From contig OZ252114.1 of assembly GCA_965248635.1 (NCBI GenBank), positions 1,798,001 through 1,862,000 on the forward strand: a stretch of DNA of 64,000 nucleotides, in the 5' to 3' direction. This stretch comes from CBDAPI01 sp965248635 (GTDB taxonomy: Bacteria; Acidobacteriota; UBA6911; RPQK01; CBDAPI01). This document shows, piece after piece, positions 26,142 to 34,909 of the stretch (position 1 is the first letter of the stretch; each line of letters opens with the position of its first letter). The translations under genes were made by a program, and so were the position numbers. The notes below the pieces were generated by a model. That model was given only the letters and a program-made list of their open reading frames with translations, made no database searches and was not told where the DNA came from.

Positions 26142-26321
26142 CCGGCATGGACACCGGCTAACTCGGGCGCAAACCCGGTGAGTATGCGAATGACGTGGCC
26201 TAGTCTAGAGGCATCGCTCCCCTATTACTCTTAGTATTACTTGGGTGACACGCTTTTTCGCGTGTGACAAGGTGACAAGTGGCTGCCCCTTATAAGTTAA
26301 TAGAGGAAAGAGGGTGACCCG

Positions 26322-26726
26322 ATGAAAGCGATGATCGATTTCTTCCGAACCATGCTGAAATTGCCCAGGCCTTGGGTCGGCTGGGTCATGCTGTTGATGA
26401 CGGTCAACATGGTCGTTCCCCTGTTCTACCTTGGCACGGCGGAAGGGAGAATCGTACTGGGAGCCGCCGTGGTCGGGGCAGTTCTTCAGACGGCGATCTT
26501 CTCTGCGAAGGGATTCGTTCGCCTGCTGGGAATCGGCCACATCGCGTGGGTCCCGATGGTAGCCTGGCTCTGGACTCGACTCGACCTTGCTCCTGCGGGC
26601 AGCCTCTTCAGGTACTGGCTCCTCGCCACCTTGGTACTGGTAAGTGTCTCGCTCCTCATTGACGCCAGCGACGTCATCCGTTACGTCAGGGGGGAAAGGG
26701 ACCCTCAGCTCGTGACTCCCAACTGA
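26322..26726 (+). CDS. Conserved integral membrane protein, 134 aa
   Basis: Four hydrophobic segments are visible (about 18-38, 42-62, 68-88 and 95-118), after an amphipathic start MKAMIDFFRTMLKLPRPW. I recognise the pattern (LPRPW, VPLFxLGT, GFVRLLGxGHI, DVIRYVRGER) from a widespread uncharacterised family. Function unknown. Ribosome site GAGG about 10 nt upstream. It is a single gene between the cupin region and a glyoxalase gene on the other strand. Confidence 0.65.
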   Translation: MKAMIDFFRTMLKLPRPWVGWVMLLMTVNMVVPLFYLGTAEGRIVLGAAVVGAVLQTAIFSAKGFVRLLGIGHIAWVPMVAWLWTRLDLAPAGSLFRYWLLATLVLVSVSLLIDASDVIRYVRGERDPQLVTPN

Positions 26727-27074
26727 GATCGGCCGTGGAGTCTCGGCGCCGAGGCCGTGACCCACTCGCGCCGGAGATCGCCCTGTGTGACAGCTCGACA
26801 CGTCCCCTATAGCGAGCCCCTGCTGGGGGTGAACAGGTAGCCCTCAGGGTGGGGAACCTTCTTTCTGCTTTATCAGCTTATTTCGCATTCGCAGACAAGT
26901 CCCTGAAGAGCAAAGTGGGCCTCCTGAGGTCAATACGACTGTAGGTTTTCCTCAAATGGCTGGGTCAACTGAAGGTGGTGAGGATGCGAAAGAAGCGAAT
27001 TATGCGGAAGAAGCCCTGATGGCAAGGGACTGCCTCAACCAGATTGTCACACCAGGGACCTGCTCCCTCGGTGG

Positions 27075-27476
27075 TTACGTCTCACGGGTTCGGCCCTTGG
27101 CTCTGTTAAACCAGTCGAGTTGAGTACAAAACACAAGATGATGCCCATCGGGATCTTTGAAGGCAAAGTCCCGCACTCCGTAGTCACGATCTGTCGGGGG
27201 ACTCTCGGTTTCGAGCCCGCGACTCGTGAACTCGGCGTGGACGGCATCGACATCCTGAACGCCTATGCACAGATTGGTAGACTGTCCGGCGTCTTCGTGC
27301 TCGCTCAGATGTAACGTGAGTGGCCCTCGTGATGCCTGGACATATCGCGGAAATCCCTCGCCGAAGCGATGCTCCCAATCCTTCGTAAAGCCCAGCACCT
27401 CACAGTAGAACCGAGAACTCTGCAAGGCATCAGCGACCCGCAAAACGGGAATCCAACCCGACCAATCCTCGCTCAT
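27075..27476 (-). CDS. VOC-superfamily (glyoxalase/bleomycin resistance-like) protein
   Basis: The 133-residue protein has the two-module VOC fold: WIPVLRVADALQSSRFYCEVLGF at the start, THLSEHE-type first metal/edge strand (LTLHLSEHEDAG), IGVQDVDAVHAEFTSRGLE, and the closing module FAFKDPDGHHLVFCTQ. It resembles the antibiotic-resistance/dioxygenase group called 'glyoxalase superfamily protein'. The substrate cannot be told. The 350-bp stretch upstream of 26.73-27.07 kb holds no convincing gene. Confidence 0.75.
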   Translation of the reverse strand: MSEDWSGWIPVLRVADALQSSRFYCEVLGFTKDWEHRFGEGFPRYVQASRGPLTLHLSEHEDAGQSTNLCIGVQDVDAVHAEFTSRGLETESPPTDRDYGVRDFAFKDPDGHHLVFCTQLDWFNRAKGRTRET

Positions 27477-27551
27477 GTACGAACCTCATTGTCTGGTAGT
27501 ACAAAATGGCATCTCAGCCGACCCTCTGATCCCGGCGATAACACCTAACCC

Positions 27552-27636
27552 ACAGGATTGTATCCGCAGCGCGGAGCGAAAGCACTCCTTTTGCGGTGGT
27601 CCGTAGGGCGCGCGAGCATTCCGGATACAATCCTGT
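27552..27636. repeat. 85-bp element with perfect 15-bp inverted ends
   Basis: ACAGGATTGTATCCG (27552-27566) and CGGATACAATCCTGT (27622-27636) are exact inverted repeats around a GC-rich core. Just outside are ACCTAAC on the left and GTTGAAC overlapping the right arm, which formally fit the integron core patterns RYYYAAC and GTTRRRY. It could be a MITE, an attC-like site or a structured 3' end. Confidence 0.45.
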
Positions 27637-27861
27637 TGAACTGAGCCGCAGTCACCGTCTATGCGGATTGCTTCGAGTTGTTGCTCCGATGCAGGAGACC
27701 CCCTTGGACCGACTACACTGACTACACACTACTGAAACTACTGGTACTACTGGGTTTCAGGTGCAGTCACTTGTGTAGTGAGCCACCCAAAATGCATGGG
27801 GACTGCTTCCTCCTCGTGCCCGTAGCCGGTAGCATAGAGCCAAAGGAAACGGAGGCGTATC

Positions 27862-28113
27862 ATGAAACTCAGTCAAAAAGGACTTGCGTGGGCCCTCGGG
27901 CTCGGGTGGGGCGGAGCAATTCTGTTACTCGGGTCGGGCAACCTGATCTTCCACCCTTACGGTCAATCCTTCCTCCAGGCCATCGCATCTGTCTACCCCG
28001 GTTATCAGGCCGTACCGACCTTCTTCGATGTAGCGGTGGGAACGCTTTACGGCGCCGTGGATGGTGCCATCGGAGGATTCATCCTGGCCTGGCTCTACAA
28101 CAGATTTGCCTGA
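27862..28113 (+). CDS. Small membrane protein, holin-annotated family
   Basis: 83 residues with two membrane helices (ALGLGWGGAILLLGSGNLI and GAVDGAIGGFILAWLYNRF) separated by a short loop with YPGYQAVPTFFD. I recognise the C-terminal pattern (DGxIGGxIxAWLYN) from a widespread family that automated pipelines label 'bacteriophage holin', with no functional proof. No lysis genes are nearby. Ribosome site GGAGG about 8 nt upstream. Confidence 0.6.
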   Translation: MKLSQKGLAWALGLGWGGAILLLGSGNLIFHPYGQSFLQAIASVYPGYQAVPTFFDVAVGTLYGAVDGAIGGFILAWLYNRFA

Positions 28114-28152
28114 GTCTGAGCTTGGACTGAGAGACTCTGGGAAGGTCCGCTG

Positions 28153-28263
28153 ATCCCGGGAATCCCGGATTCTGTACTACCCTAATTTCTCTACTACTCT
28201 TTTCTTACTCTTACAGAGACACTCTCCAGACTTAGGGTTATCTCTTTCCGGGATTTCCGGGAT
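28153..28263. repeat. 111-bp element with near-perfect 17-bp inverted ends
   Basis: ATCCCGGGAATCCCGGA (28153-28169) and TCCGGGATTTCCGGGAT (28247-28263) are inverted repeats with one mismatch. The interior is pyrimidine-rich (CTACTAC, TCTTTTCTTACTC). No ORF inside. MITE-like. Confidence 0.45.
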
Positions 28264-28353
28264 AGGTCAGCAGTATCAGTAGTTCCAGGTTGGGTCAGTC
28301 TGGGATCGACCTGGGATTTCTGGGGTCTGGCTGGGAATGAATATGGAGAGTGG

Positions 28354-28491
28354 TCAGACTATCCCCACCCCCTTCTTCCGGTTGCGTTGGGCACGAACCA
28401 GTCTTCCCCCAGCCAGCTCCGACTCGAAGAAGTAGTAGCGTTTGTCCTGGGTGCGACGGAATCGCCCGACGGTGTCGTGTTCAATGATCAT
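28354..28491 (-). CDS. Possible small basic protein, 45 aa
   Basis: An ORF from ATG 28491 encodes MIIEHDTVGRFRRTQDKRYY followed by FFESELAGGRLVRAQRNRKK. The composition looks protein-like (paired aromatic residues, basic tail) and there is no overlap with another gene. No family is recognised. Confidence 0.3.
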   Translation of the reverse strand: MIIEHDTVGRFRRTQDKRYYFFESELAGGRLVRAQRNRKKGVGIV

Positions 28492-28714
28492 TGCGGTGGT
28501 TGTCAATCATTTACAAAAAGAGATGGGTCACCGTACACGTCCTGTTATAATCACGTCACACGTTCAAGTACCACTTCAAGTTCGGTGGGGGAGTTACTAC
28601 TTCACCGCAAGACACAAGCATCGCAATCGCTATCTGAATCCTCCCGTCTAATCCCCGTAGTCCCCGGAGGACTGGAAACTGATCAACCTCGTGAGTCACT
28701 AAATTATGGAGGGC

Positions 28715-28849
28715 ATGGACAGAACGCTTCGCTTATTTCTGGATGAACTGGGGCTCTTCGTTGAGTCCCTCGGTGCTATTGGCTCAATGATTGCCCTTGG
28801 GTTTCTCGTCGCGGCCGTCTTGGTGGTGTATGGGTTGGTTCGGAAGTAG
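28715..28849 (+). CDS. Possible small single-TM protein, 44 aa
   Basis: MDRTLRLFLDELGLFVESLG is followed by a hydrophobic helix (SMIALGFLVAAVLVVYGLV) and RK at the end. An earlier in-frame ATG at 28706 would add three residues. No family is recognised and the call rests on topology only. Confidence 0.35.
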   Translation: MDRTLRLFLDELGLFVESLGAIGSMIALGFLVAAVLVVYGLVRK

Positions 28850-28891
28850 AAAGCCAAGGAATCGACCGCTCTCGTACTAAACGCGTTCAGG

Positions 28892-29294
28892 GGCCGCCTG
28901 GTGGCCAGGGTCAGGGTTGATGGCAAAGACATTTCCCTGGAGCTTGTCAAGGCAGGGTTGGCCTGGCATTACAACAGGTACTCCAGTCACGACGGGTTGG
29001 CAGCCGCTGAACAGCAGGCCCGGACTGAGAGGGTGGGAGTATGGTCCCTGGCTGACCCTATACCTCCCTGGGAACTGAAGCAAGGTGAGGGGGGGTACCT
29101 GGAACAGGGCGGTGAGAGACTCCTCTTCAGGAGCCTCTGGGACGGGCACTGTGTACCACGGCAATGTGAGCAGCCGCATCTACCACGACCCTGGGTGCCG
29201 GTACTACCACTGCAAGAACTGCACCAGGGAGTTCAAGAGTAAGGAAGAGGCGCACCTTGCGGGGTACCGGGGATGCAAGATCTGCAGACCTTGA
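28892..29294 (+). pseudogene. Thermonuclease (SNase) fragment with C-terminal zinc domain, frameshifted
   Basis: The first frame (RLVARVRVDGKDISLELVKA, then AEQQARTERVGVWSL) is the C-terminal half of a staphylococcal-nuclease-like domain; the N-terminal active-site Arg region is absent. At a run of seven G (29089-29095) the frame shifts. The next frame gives YHGNVSSRIYHDPGCRYYHC and GYRGCKIC, a four-Cys/His zinc-binding domain like that of Ada. SNase-Ada-Zn fusions of this order are known. The N-terminal truncation at about 28890 and the shift make it a pseudogene. Confidence 0.65.
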
Positions 29295-29682
29295 CCTTAT
29301 CCCTTTCTCACCTGATCGTGTTTGGCGAGACGACGACCGCACCCTGGCCGTGATAGCAGGGCCTCGTCAAGTTAAAACGAGCCAAACTCAGAAGCTGGTC
29401 GTAGATGTCTTCGTTGTCTTTGCGATTGATGGCTACCAGGATCTCATGGGGAAGTGGACCGTGCCGACAGGAGTGCGGGAATTCGACGTCCTCCGGTCAG
29501 CTCAAATATCGCAGGTAGAATACCTCCAATTCATTTTGAGGTTCCAATATGTGCTGGGCGGCTAAGAACCTGTCTGCCTTCCGTATACTAATGCAACTAC
29601 AATCCCAGCCATGCCTTCCTCTGCCACGTGCCAAGCGGAATCGACTATGACACCCGTCAACGGATAGTTCCATATTCCGTGA
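29295..29682. other. No gene recognised
   Basis: Open frames here lack family features or good starts. The stretch lies between the nuclease pseudogene and an IS3 fragment and is probably degraded accessory DNA. Confidence 0.4.
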
Positions 29683-29982
29683 ATGTGGCTCTACCACCAG
29701 CTCACGCTCAGCGATCGAGACGTCGAGGATCCGCTGGCTGAATCGGTCATCGGGCTGCTTAAGACGGAAGTCATCCGGCAAGAAGGTCCCTGGCGGGGGC
29801 TGGAAGAGGTGGAATTTGCGACGCTGGATTGGGTCTGTTGGTATAACAAGCAGAGACTATTGGAGCCGATCGGCTATATTCCACCAGTCGAGTTCGAGCA
29901 GATGTATTATCTGAATCAACCGACTACAGCTATGGTGGCTGGAGTCAACTAAAACTGTCTCCGCGAAACCCGGGGCGGTTCA
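29683..29982 (+). pseudogene. IS3-family OrfB C-terminal fragment with right end
   Basis: PLAESVIGLLKTEVIRQEGP and VEFATLDWVCWYNKQRLLEP are the last part of an OrfB integrase, including the Glu of the DDE triad (AES). The upstream residues do not match. The sequence after the stop, ending GAAACCCGGGGCGGTTCA at 29982, looks like the TG...CA terminal repeat of such elements. It is unrelated to the two other IS3 elements in the window. Confidence 0.7.
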
Positions 29983-30104
29983 CACTGAAGAAGCACCTGA
30001 AATTGGCTTCAATTGAATCTCAATAAGGCGCACAATTAGTAGGGCCTTCCAGCCATAATGGCCCTTGTTCTGTATGGGACTCAACCTTCAACTATGGAGG
30101 AATC

Positions 30105-31278
30105 ATGATGACTAGAAGCGAGAAAATCCCTTTTAAGTTCTTGCCATTTTGGCTTCTAATGGTTTTGGAAGTACTTTGCCCCAAAACCTTTGCCGAGTGT
30201 CCAGACTGGGTAAATTTTCCAGGTAAGGAATGGAAGACCCTCACACCCAAGGAGGCAGGGCTCAATGACCATAAGTTCAATGCATGGGTGGCCAGTCGTA
30301 ATCCCAAGTTTGGAGTAGCTGCGGGCGGACAAAAGCCTGGGAATGGCGGTGCTGTGATCACTCGAGGAGGCTATATTCTTCATACCTGGGGAGATCCTAA
30401 TTTTAAATACCAAACTAAATCCCTGGGCAAGGTCTTTACAAAACTCCTGGTCAATCTGACCGTTTATAAAGGACTGATAAAGGGCGCAGACGACTTAATA
30501 AAGAACTATTGGACAGGGGATGGTCAGCTGAACGGAAAACACAAATATCTTGACCAAGAATATCATCATTCTCTTAACTTTCAGCATCTGTCAGATATGA
30601 GGGGAGGCTTCCCAGTTTCGAATGGATTTAATTGGCAATATAAAGAGGACCCGGGGACTGGTCTTCCGGTCGCAATCGGTGGCTGGTCTGGGATACCTCC
30701 TTGGGCAAATTGGACCGGAGATCCCGACTACGATAACTACGCCCATGTTATGCCTGCGAAATACGAAAGGTATGCCAGCGGAGGTTATTGGCGGCTTTCT
30801 CAGGCGCTTACTTCCATTTGGGGTAAAGACTTGAAGGATGTGCTTGATTGAGGAGATATTCAGCAAGGTCGGCATACCCAAGGAACGGTGGGACTGGCTG
30901 ACCGGAGAAGCGGTCCGGAAGGATACGAACTTCTATCCTTTATTACCTGGCTACGGCAGGTTTTTGGATCCCCCTTTTTATATTGATGGAAATCCCGTAC
31001 GAGGAGGTCCCGGGTGGTTTGTAATAAGTGCTTTGGATTTAGCTCGGTTAGGCTTACTGTTCGCGTGGGATGGAGAATGGGACGGAGCAAAGCTTGTGCC
31101 ACATATTCGAGAGTCAGACAGAAAAAGCGGACAGGATAATACTAACCGGGTGGCTGGATATGGCCACACAAAGGGGGTTAATGCATTTGTGTCTTTGGGC
31201 TACATTGCTACAGGTGACATAGAACCTGAGGAAAAACTCGTTCTGTCCTGGATTGAAGGTCCTGTTTTAAAGAAACCC
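30105..31278 (+). pseudogene. Beta-lactamase-family serine hydrolase, frameshifted and 3'-truncated
   Basis: It has a signal peptide (FLPFWLLMVLEVLCPKTFAE). The SxxK nucleophile motif is seen in YQTKSLGKVFTKLL near residue 107, in the middle of a class C beta-lactamase/esterase-type fold. The first frame stops at 30848 (KDLKDVLD, stop). The continuing frame reads LIEEIFSKVGIPKERWDWLT and extends to VLSWIEGPVLKK. One extra T near 30841 explains the shift. The C-terminus is replaced at 31279 by the end of an IS1-like element. Base composition is lower in GC than its neighbours, which suggests separate origin. Confidence 0.75.
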
Positions 31279-31316
31279 GGTGCTTCTTCAGGGAAGTGTT
31301 GTTGACTGCGTCCAGT

Positions 31317-32762
31317 TGTCAAGTGCCAAGACATGGTTTACAACTTGTGCCAACACATCCTTTACACTTTTGATGGTTGATAAGTAGTAGTCGAGGCTGT
31401 GGGAACAGTGGAAAACCCACAGGGTTTTCCAAGCCCTGTGGTAACACCTTGGCAGCCGGGTCGATTCCAGCTTCGTTTCTTGGTGTTTCCACAGGGCGGC
31501 AGTTTCCACAGCCTTCCTCACTACGCTTTCCATTGGCCCTCATTGTGACGACGAGAACGGATCCAACTGTGGACTCGTTGACTCGCTAAATCCACCTCAC
31601 ATAAATACGTGTGTCGGTAACGCAGCAGCAGCCGAGCGTCCACCTCCAACACCCCCACTGACCGACCTTGCAAGGCCGCGCTGACGAAATAAAGATGGCC
31701 ATCCCAGCGCAACTGTCCTGAGGCATAGACCCGCTTGAGTTGCCAGCCTGGCGGATACTGCCATGCCGCTGGCTCGACTTGGAGAGCTCGTTGACTGGCT
31801 CGATAGCGATGGGCCGGCACCTGCATGTCCAACGCCTCATGGGGCCGTACATGGTTGTATTCGTGGCGAATCTCCGTCAGCACCCCAGCCCACGGTTCAA
31901 AGACTTGTGGAGGCCCCCCTCGATGCCACACCGCACTCCCCACGGTTCCAAAAAACCGCTCCACCTTCCCCTGCGTCTGAGGATGAGCAATCCCGCTCCA
32001 GTACAAGCGCACTCCTTGCTCGATCAAGTCCACTCCCAGCCGCGTCAATCCCAGTACATTGGCCGACCCCCACCAAGGACCCCCATGATCAAACAACATC
32101 CCTTCCGGTACCCCGTACTCTTCAAAGCTCTGCCATAAGCTTCTTCGCACCCCCTCATAGGTCTGACTTCGCAGAGGATACAAACCCACACAATACCGGC
32201 TATGGTCGTCTACCATTCCCAACGGATAGCAACAGCCCCCACTCCCCAGCTTGTATTGCCCTTTGAAATCCACCTGCCACAGCTCGTTCGGTTGACTGCG
32301 CTCAAAACGTCTCAAGGCCGGCCGCCGTTGCTTTTCTTTGCGGATCTCCCCACCACGACTCAGAATCCGGTTGATGGTCCTCTCCGATAGTTTGATCCCC
32401 TCTCTGTTGAGCAATACCTCCAGCTTCCTGGCTCCCCACCCGTACTGCCGCCGCAGCTCTATGACTCTCTCCTCCTGCTCTTCCGGTGTCCGACGCGGAC
32501 TGCTACGAGGCCGCCGAGATCGATCGCATAGCGACAAGAACGTCCCTCTCTCCCGGTACCGATTCAGCCAGTGATACCCCGTCACTCGGCTAATCCCATA
32601 TTCCTCGCACAGCTCTCCCATCGTTCTCTCTTTTTGCAGCGCTCGCACTACAAGTTCGATCCTTTGTTCCATCACATCCTTCACTTTCCAGGGCAATCCA
32701 AGACCTCCTTTTCAAAGGTCTCTTTTTACCCCAATCTGTAAAGGATGTCATGGCACCGCACA
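31317..32762 (-). mobile_element. IS481-family element copy B, complete
   Basis: 1446 bp with TGT...ACA ends and an 8-bp direct repeat CGTCCAGT on both sides (31309-31316, 32763-32770). The 31317 end has two iterons (GTGCCAAGACATGGTTTACA and GTGCCAACACATCCTTTACA) and the other end has one, the reverse of copy A. The transposase gene is intact. Confidence 0.93.
31521..32672 (-). CDS. IS481-family transposase (copy B)
   Basis: The 383-residue product is the same as that of the plus-strand copy at 19850-21001 along its full length, including the HTH pair, the D-D-E residues (QVDFKGQ, FDHGGPW, GKVERFFG) and the beta-rich C-terminus. The open frame extends upstream to 32696 but ATG 32672 is preceded by a fitting ribosome site (GTGAAGGATGTG region) and matches copy A. 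With both ends present and a clean target duplication this is the best candidate for an active transposase in the window. Confidence 0.92.
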   Translation of the reverse strand: MEQRIELVVRALQKERTMGELCEEYGISRVTGYHWLNRYRERGTFLSLCDRSRRPRSSPRRTPEEQEERVIELRRQYGWGARKLEVLLNREGIKLSERTINRILSRGGEIRKEKQRRPALRRFERSQPNELWQVDFKGQYKLGSGGCCYPLGMVDDHSRYCVGLYPLRSQTYEGVRRSLWQSFEEYGVPEGMLFDHGGPWWGSANVLGLTRLGVDLIEQGVRLYWSGIAHPQTQGKVERFFGTVGSAVWHRGGPPQVFEPWAGVLTEIRHEYNHVRPHEALDMQVPAHRYRASQRALQVEPAAWQYPPGWQLKRVYASGQLRWDGHLYFVSAALQGRSVGVLEVDARLLLRYRHTYLCEVDLASQRVHSWIRSRRHNEGQWKA

Positions 32763-33030
32763 CGTCCAGTAGCGCCGCAATCTGTTGTGCCAGCTGGATC
32801 TTCTCCGGCTTTTCTGCCATCAAACATTTATGAAGCGGAGCAAAAGACGATCTCGCTGCTGTCCAAACCCCGATTGCTACTTGAGAGGCCAGGTCGGCCA
32901 TAGCCGGGGGGGACCGGTCCCGTATCTGGAAAACGAAAAGCTATCAAAGCCCTTCTAGCGCCAGGAAAGGGAAAACGAGATTTGGGCCCGGTTGGGTGTG
33001 TTCAGTTAGAGGTCGGATCCCTCCAAGCAC

Positions 33031-33084
33031 CCCGGGGCAGGGAAGACGATGCTCGCGCGTCGGATCCCGACTATCCTTCCGATT
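33031..33084 (+). pseudogene. Walker A fragment of a ComM/YifB-like ATPase
   Basis: The frame reads PGAGKTMLARRIPTILP, which is the P-loop plus the following helix of YifB/ComM Mg-chelatase-like ATPases. The residues before (SKH instead of a GPP turn) and after do not continue the family. It is on the same strand as the C-terminal piece at 46500-46664. Confidence 0.45.
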
Positions 33085-33229
33085 TCGATATGAGGGATAA
33101 ACCGTGTATGAGAATTGTCAACACGAGTCCTGGGCCTCTCATTCGGTGCAAGGACCGGGGGGCAGGTTAAGGGTGGCTGCGGATTTGCGTCCCTCGTCTC
33201 GGAACGAAGAGGATCGTTCGGCGAATTCA

Positions 33230-33810
33230 TTAAGATTCAGAGAGTTCCATCCTCAAGCGATCGGCCACCTCGTACCCACTACGAGTCAACTGAAAAGCCT
33301 CCCCCTTGTAACTCGTGTCTTTGATAAGGCCCTCTTCTTCCAACTCCTCGACAGCTCCCGTCCACTGGGTTTCAGAACGAGGGTTTCCCATCTCACCAAA
33401 CTCCTTCTGGTTTGTTTGGACTCGGGTACCCCCCATCGTCCTCAACACGAGAATATAACCATGCTTATCCTGTGAACCCTCGATCAGTAACTTCCTGGCT
33501 TCATCAGTTAGTGGAATTACTTCTTGGGCCTGGGCCTCCGCAGCCCTGGATTTGCCTGAAGATTCAAATTCCTTTGAGACGGTAATGTGAAGCTGGCGCC
33601 GAAACTTATCCTCAAATCCTGCGAGGCTCGAGTAGGCCTCCGTCAGTGCCCGACTCTTCATCTCTTGCTCGAATCTTTTCAGGGCTTTGTATTGTTCCCT
33701 GTCGATGCTCTCAGGCGCGACAGGTTTCGAAGAGAAATACAGCATCGCTGGTTTGCCATTCTTGACGTGCCTTTCGATTTCCTCGACCGATCCACTGGGG
33801 CGGGTCGAAG
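33230..33810 (-). pseudogene. DUF4062-type protein, N-terminally truncated
   Basis: The frame can be followed upstream of the ATG at 33745 as RPSGSVEEIERHVKNGKPAM, then LYFSSKPVAPESIDREQYKA. This is the C-terminal half of the DUF4062 domain, found at the N-terminus of predicted signalling or defence NTPases. Residues about 95-171 (IPLTDEARKLLIEGS ... ELEEEGLIKDTSYKGEAF) form a winged-helix-like C-terminal domain. The first ~60 residues of the domain are lost at about 33810, where an unrelated plus-strand gene fragment begins. Confidence 0.6.
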
Positions 33811-34370
33811 TGCGGTTCCCCGCGCCTTCCGAGGTAGATCCTGCATTCTGGTGGCCGGACGCCGATGCCGTCGCCGCCTACCAAGGAGCGGATCTCATCT
33901 TGCTCAACGGCGCGAATTACGCCAAATGGGTGCAGAAGGTCGCCCTTCCGCCTTCAAAGATCGTCGATACTTCCTTGGCGTTCCGGGATCGCCATATCGT
34001 GATCGAAGATGCACTCACCCACAGCCACGGCCCCACCGGCAAGCACACCCACGGCGAGGCCGCCTTCACGACTTGGCTGGACATGACCCTGGCAATCGAG
34101 CACGCAAGAGCCATTCGAGATGCTTTGGCAAAGGCGAGTCCAGAGGGCCAATCGGCTTTCCAGGAGGGCTTTGCTCCTCTCGAGCGCGATTTGCTCAGTT
34201 TGGACGAGAGATTACGGAGCCTGATGAAACAGTGGCCAAGCTCGGGGAACTCGGCCTAGAGAGTATTGTCTTCGATCCCTGTGCCAACAAGCCGAAGGAA
34301 GGAGATTTTCTAACGGTCATGAAGACGAATCTCTCTAACCTCGAGAAGGTTTATGGCGGATCTGACAGCG
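33810..34370 (+). pseudogene. Zinc/metal ABC transporter substrate-binding protein, fragments
   Basis: WWPDADAVAAYQGADLILLN and ALTHSHGPTGKHTHGEAAFT (His-rich loop) are typical of ZnuA/TroA-type periplasmic proteins. The N-terminus with the signal peptide is missing at the junction near 33810. After DERLRSLMKQ the frame changes, and a second frame gives TVAKLGELGLESIVFDPCAN, the C-terminal end of the same family, so an internal deletion with a frameshift has occurred. No permease or ATPase genes lie nearby. Confidence 0.65.
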
Positions 34371-34442
34371 GTGATAGACCCGACTGATATGACAACATTC
34401 GGAAAGGGAATATTGACTGAAAGCCTCAAGAGAGGATACAGG

Positions 34443-34909
34443 TAGACGTCGAGTTCATCGAGGTTTCAGAGGGTCCCGAGTTCCGCACTGACCTGCACCA
34501 GGCCCTGCGGGATGGCCTCACGGCATTGGGACTGTTGGGCTGGGAGTTCAAGGACGGCACACTGCAGGCCAAGGGCACACTGTTCCCATGGCATGATGAG
34601 GCCCTCAGGGAGCTGTTTGATCAGGTTAGCGAGGCGGGTGTGGATCGTCGGCACCGACCCACCAATGCGCCGATGACGCGGACTGACATTTTGCGCATGA
34701 TCAAACGGAGAGCCCGCCAGGCCGGACTCCCCTCTTCCACCTCCTGCCACACCTTCCGGGCGACCGGGATAACGGCCTACCTGGAGAACGGCGGGACGAT
34801 CGAGAATGCCCAGGCGATCGCGGCGCACGAGAGCCCGAGAACGACCAAGCTCTACGACCACAGCGGCGACGAGATCACACTCGACGAGGTCGAGCGGATC
34901 GGGATTTGA
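34443..34909 (+). pseudogene. Tyrosine recombinase C-terminal fragment fused to unknown sequence
   Basis: From about 34665 the frame is the catalytic end of a phage-type integrase: TRTDILRMIKRRARQAGLPS, CHTFRATGITAYLENGG (second Arg), AAHESPRTTKLYDH (His and the nucleophile Tyr). The first ~75 residues (EFIEVSEGPEFRTDLHQALR) belong to something else that I do not recognise. The core-binding domain and first catalytic Arg are absent. It may be what is left of the integrase that brought in part of this region. Confidence 0.65.

Larger units (their letters stand above)
31279..32905 (+). mobile_element. 5' remnant of an IS1-like element, interrupted by IS481 copy B
   Basis: GGTGCTTCTTCAGGGAAGTG at 31279 matches the right end of the complete IS1-like element (39568-40743). 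After removing IS481 copy B, the sequence continues into a transposase start at 32830 (MKRSKRRSRCCPNPDCYLRG) that parallels the intact protein (MKRSKSSSRCCPNPDCSFKG). Similarity ends about 32905. It cut off the 3' end of the beta-lactamase-family gene. Confidence 0.75.

Noticed and set aside
26956..27123. 55-codon plus-strand ORF beginning MAGSTEGGEDAKEANYAEEA
   Set aside because: It overlaps the 3' end of the glyoxalase gene, lacks a ribosome site and has no recognisable features.
27862..28113. Phage lysis cassette
   Set aside because: The holin-like label rests on a widespread small membrane family, and no endolysin, capsid or terminase genes are present.
25876..28850. Integron gene-cassette array
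   Set aside because: Genes lie on both strands, only one attC-like site was found and no integrase of the IntI type is visible.
29970..29998. CTGAAGAAGCAC at 29987 as another IS1-like end
   Set aside because: The 12-bp word matches but the adjacent sequence belongs to the IS3 fragment end and shows no further similarity.
16984..32762. The two IS481 copies as ends of a composite transposon
   Set aside because: Each copy has its own 8-bp target duplication (CTTCACTA versus CGTCCAGT), so they inserted independently.
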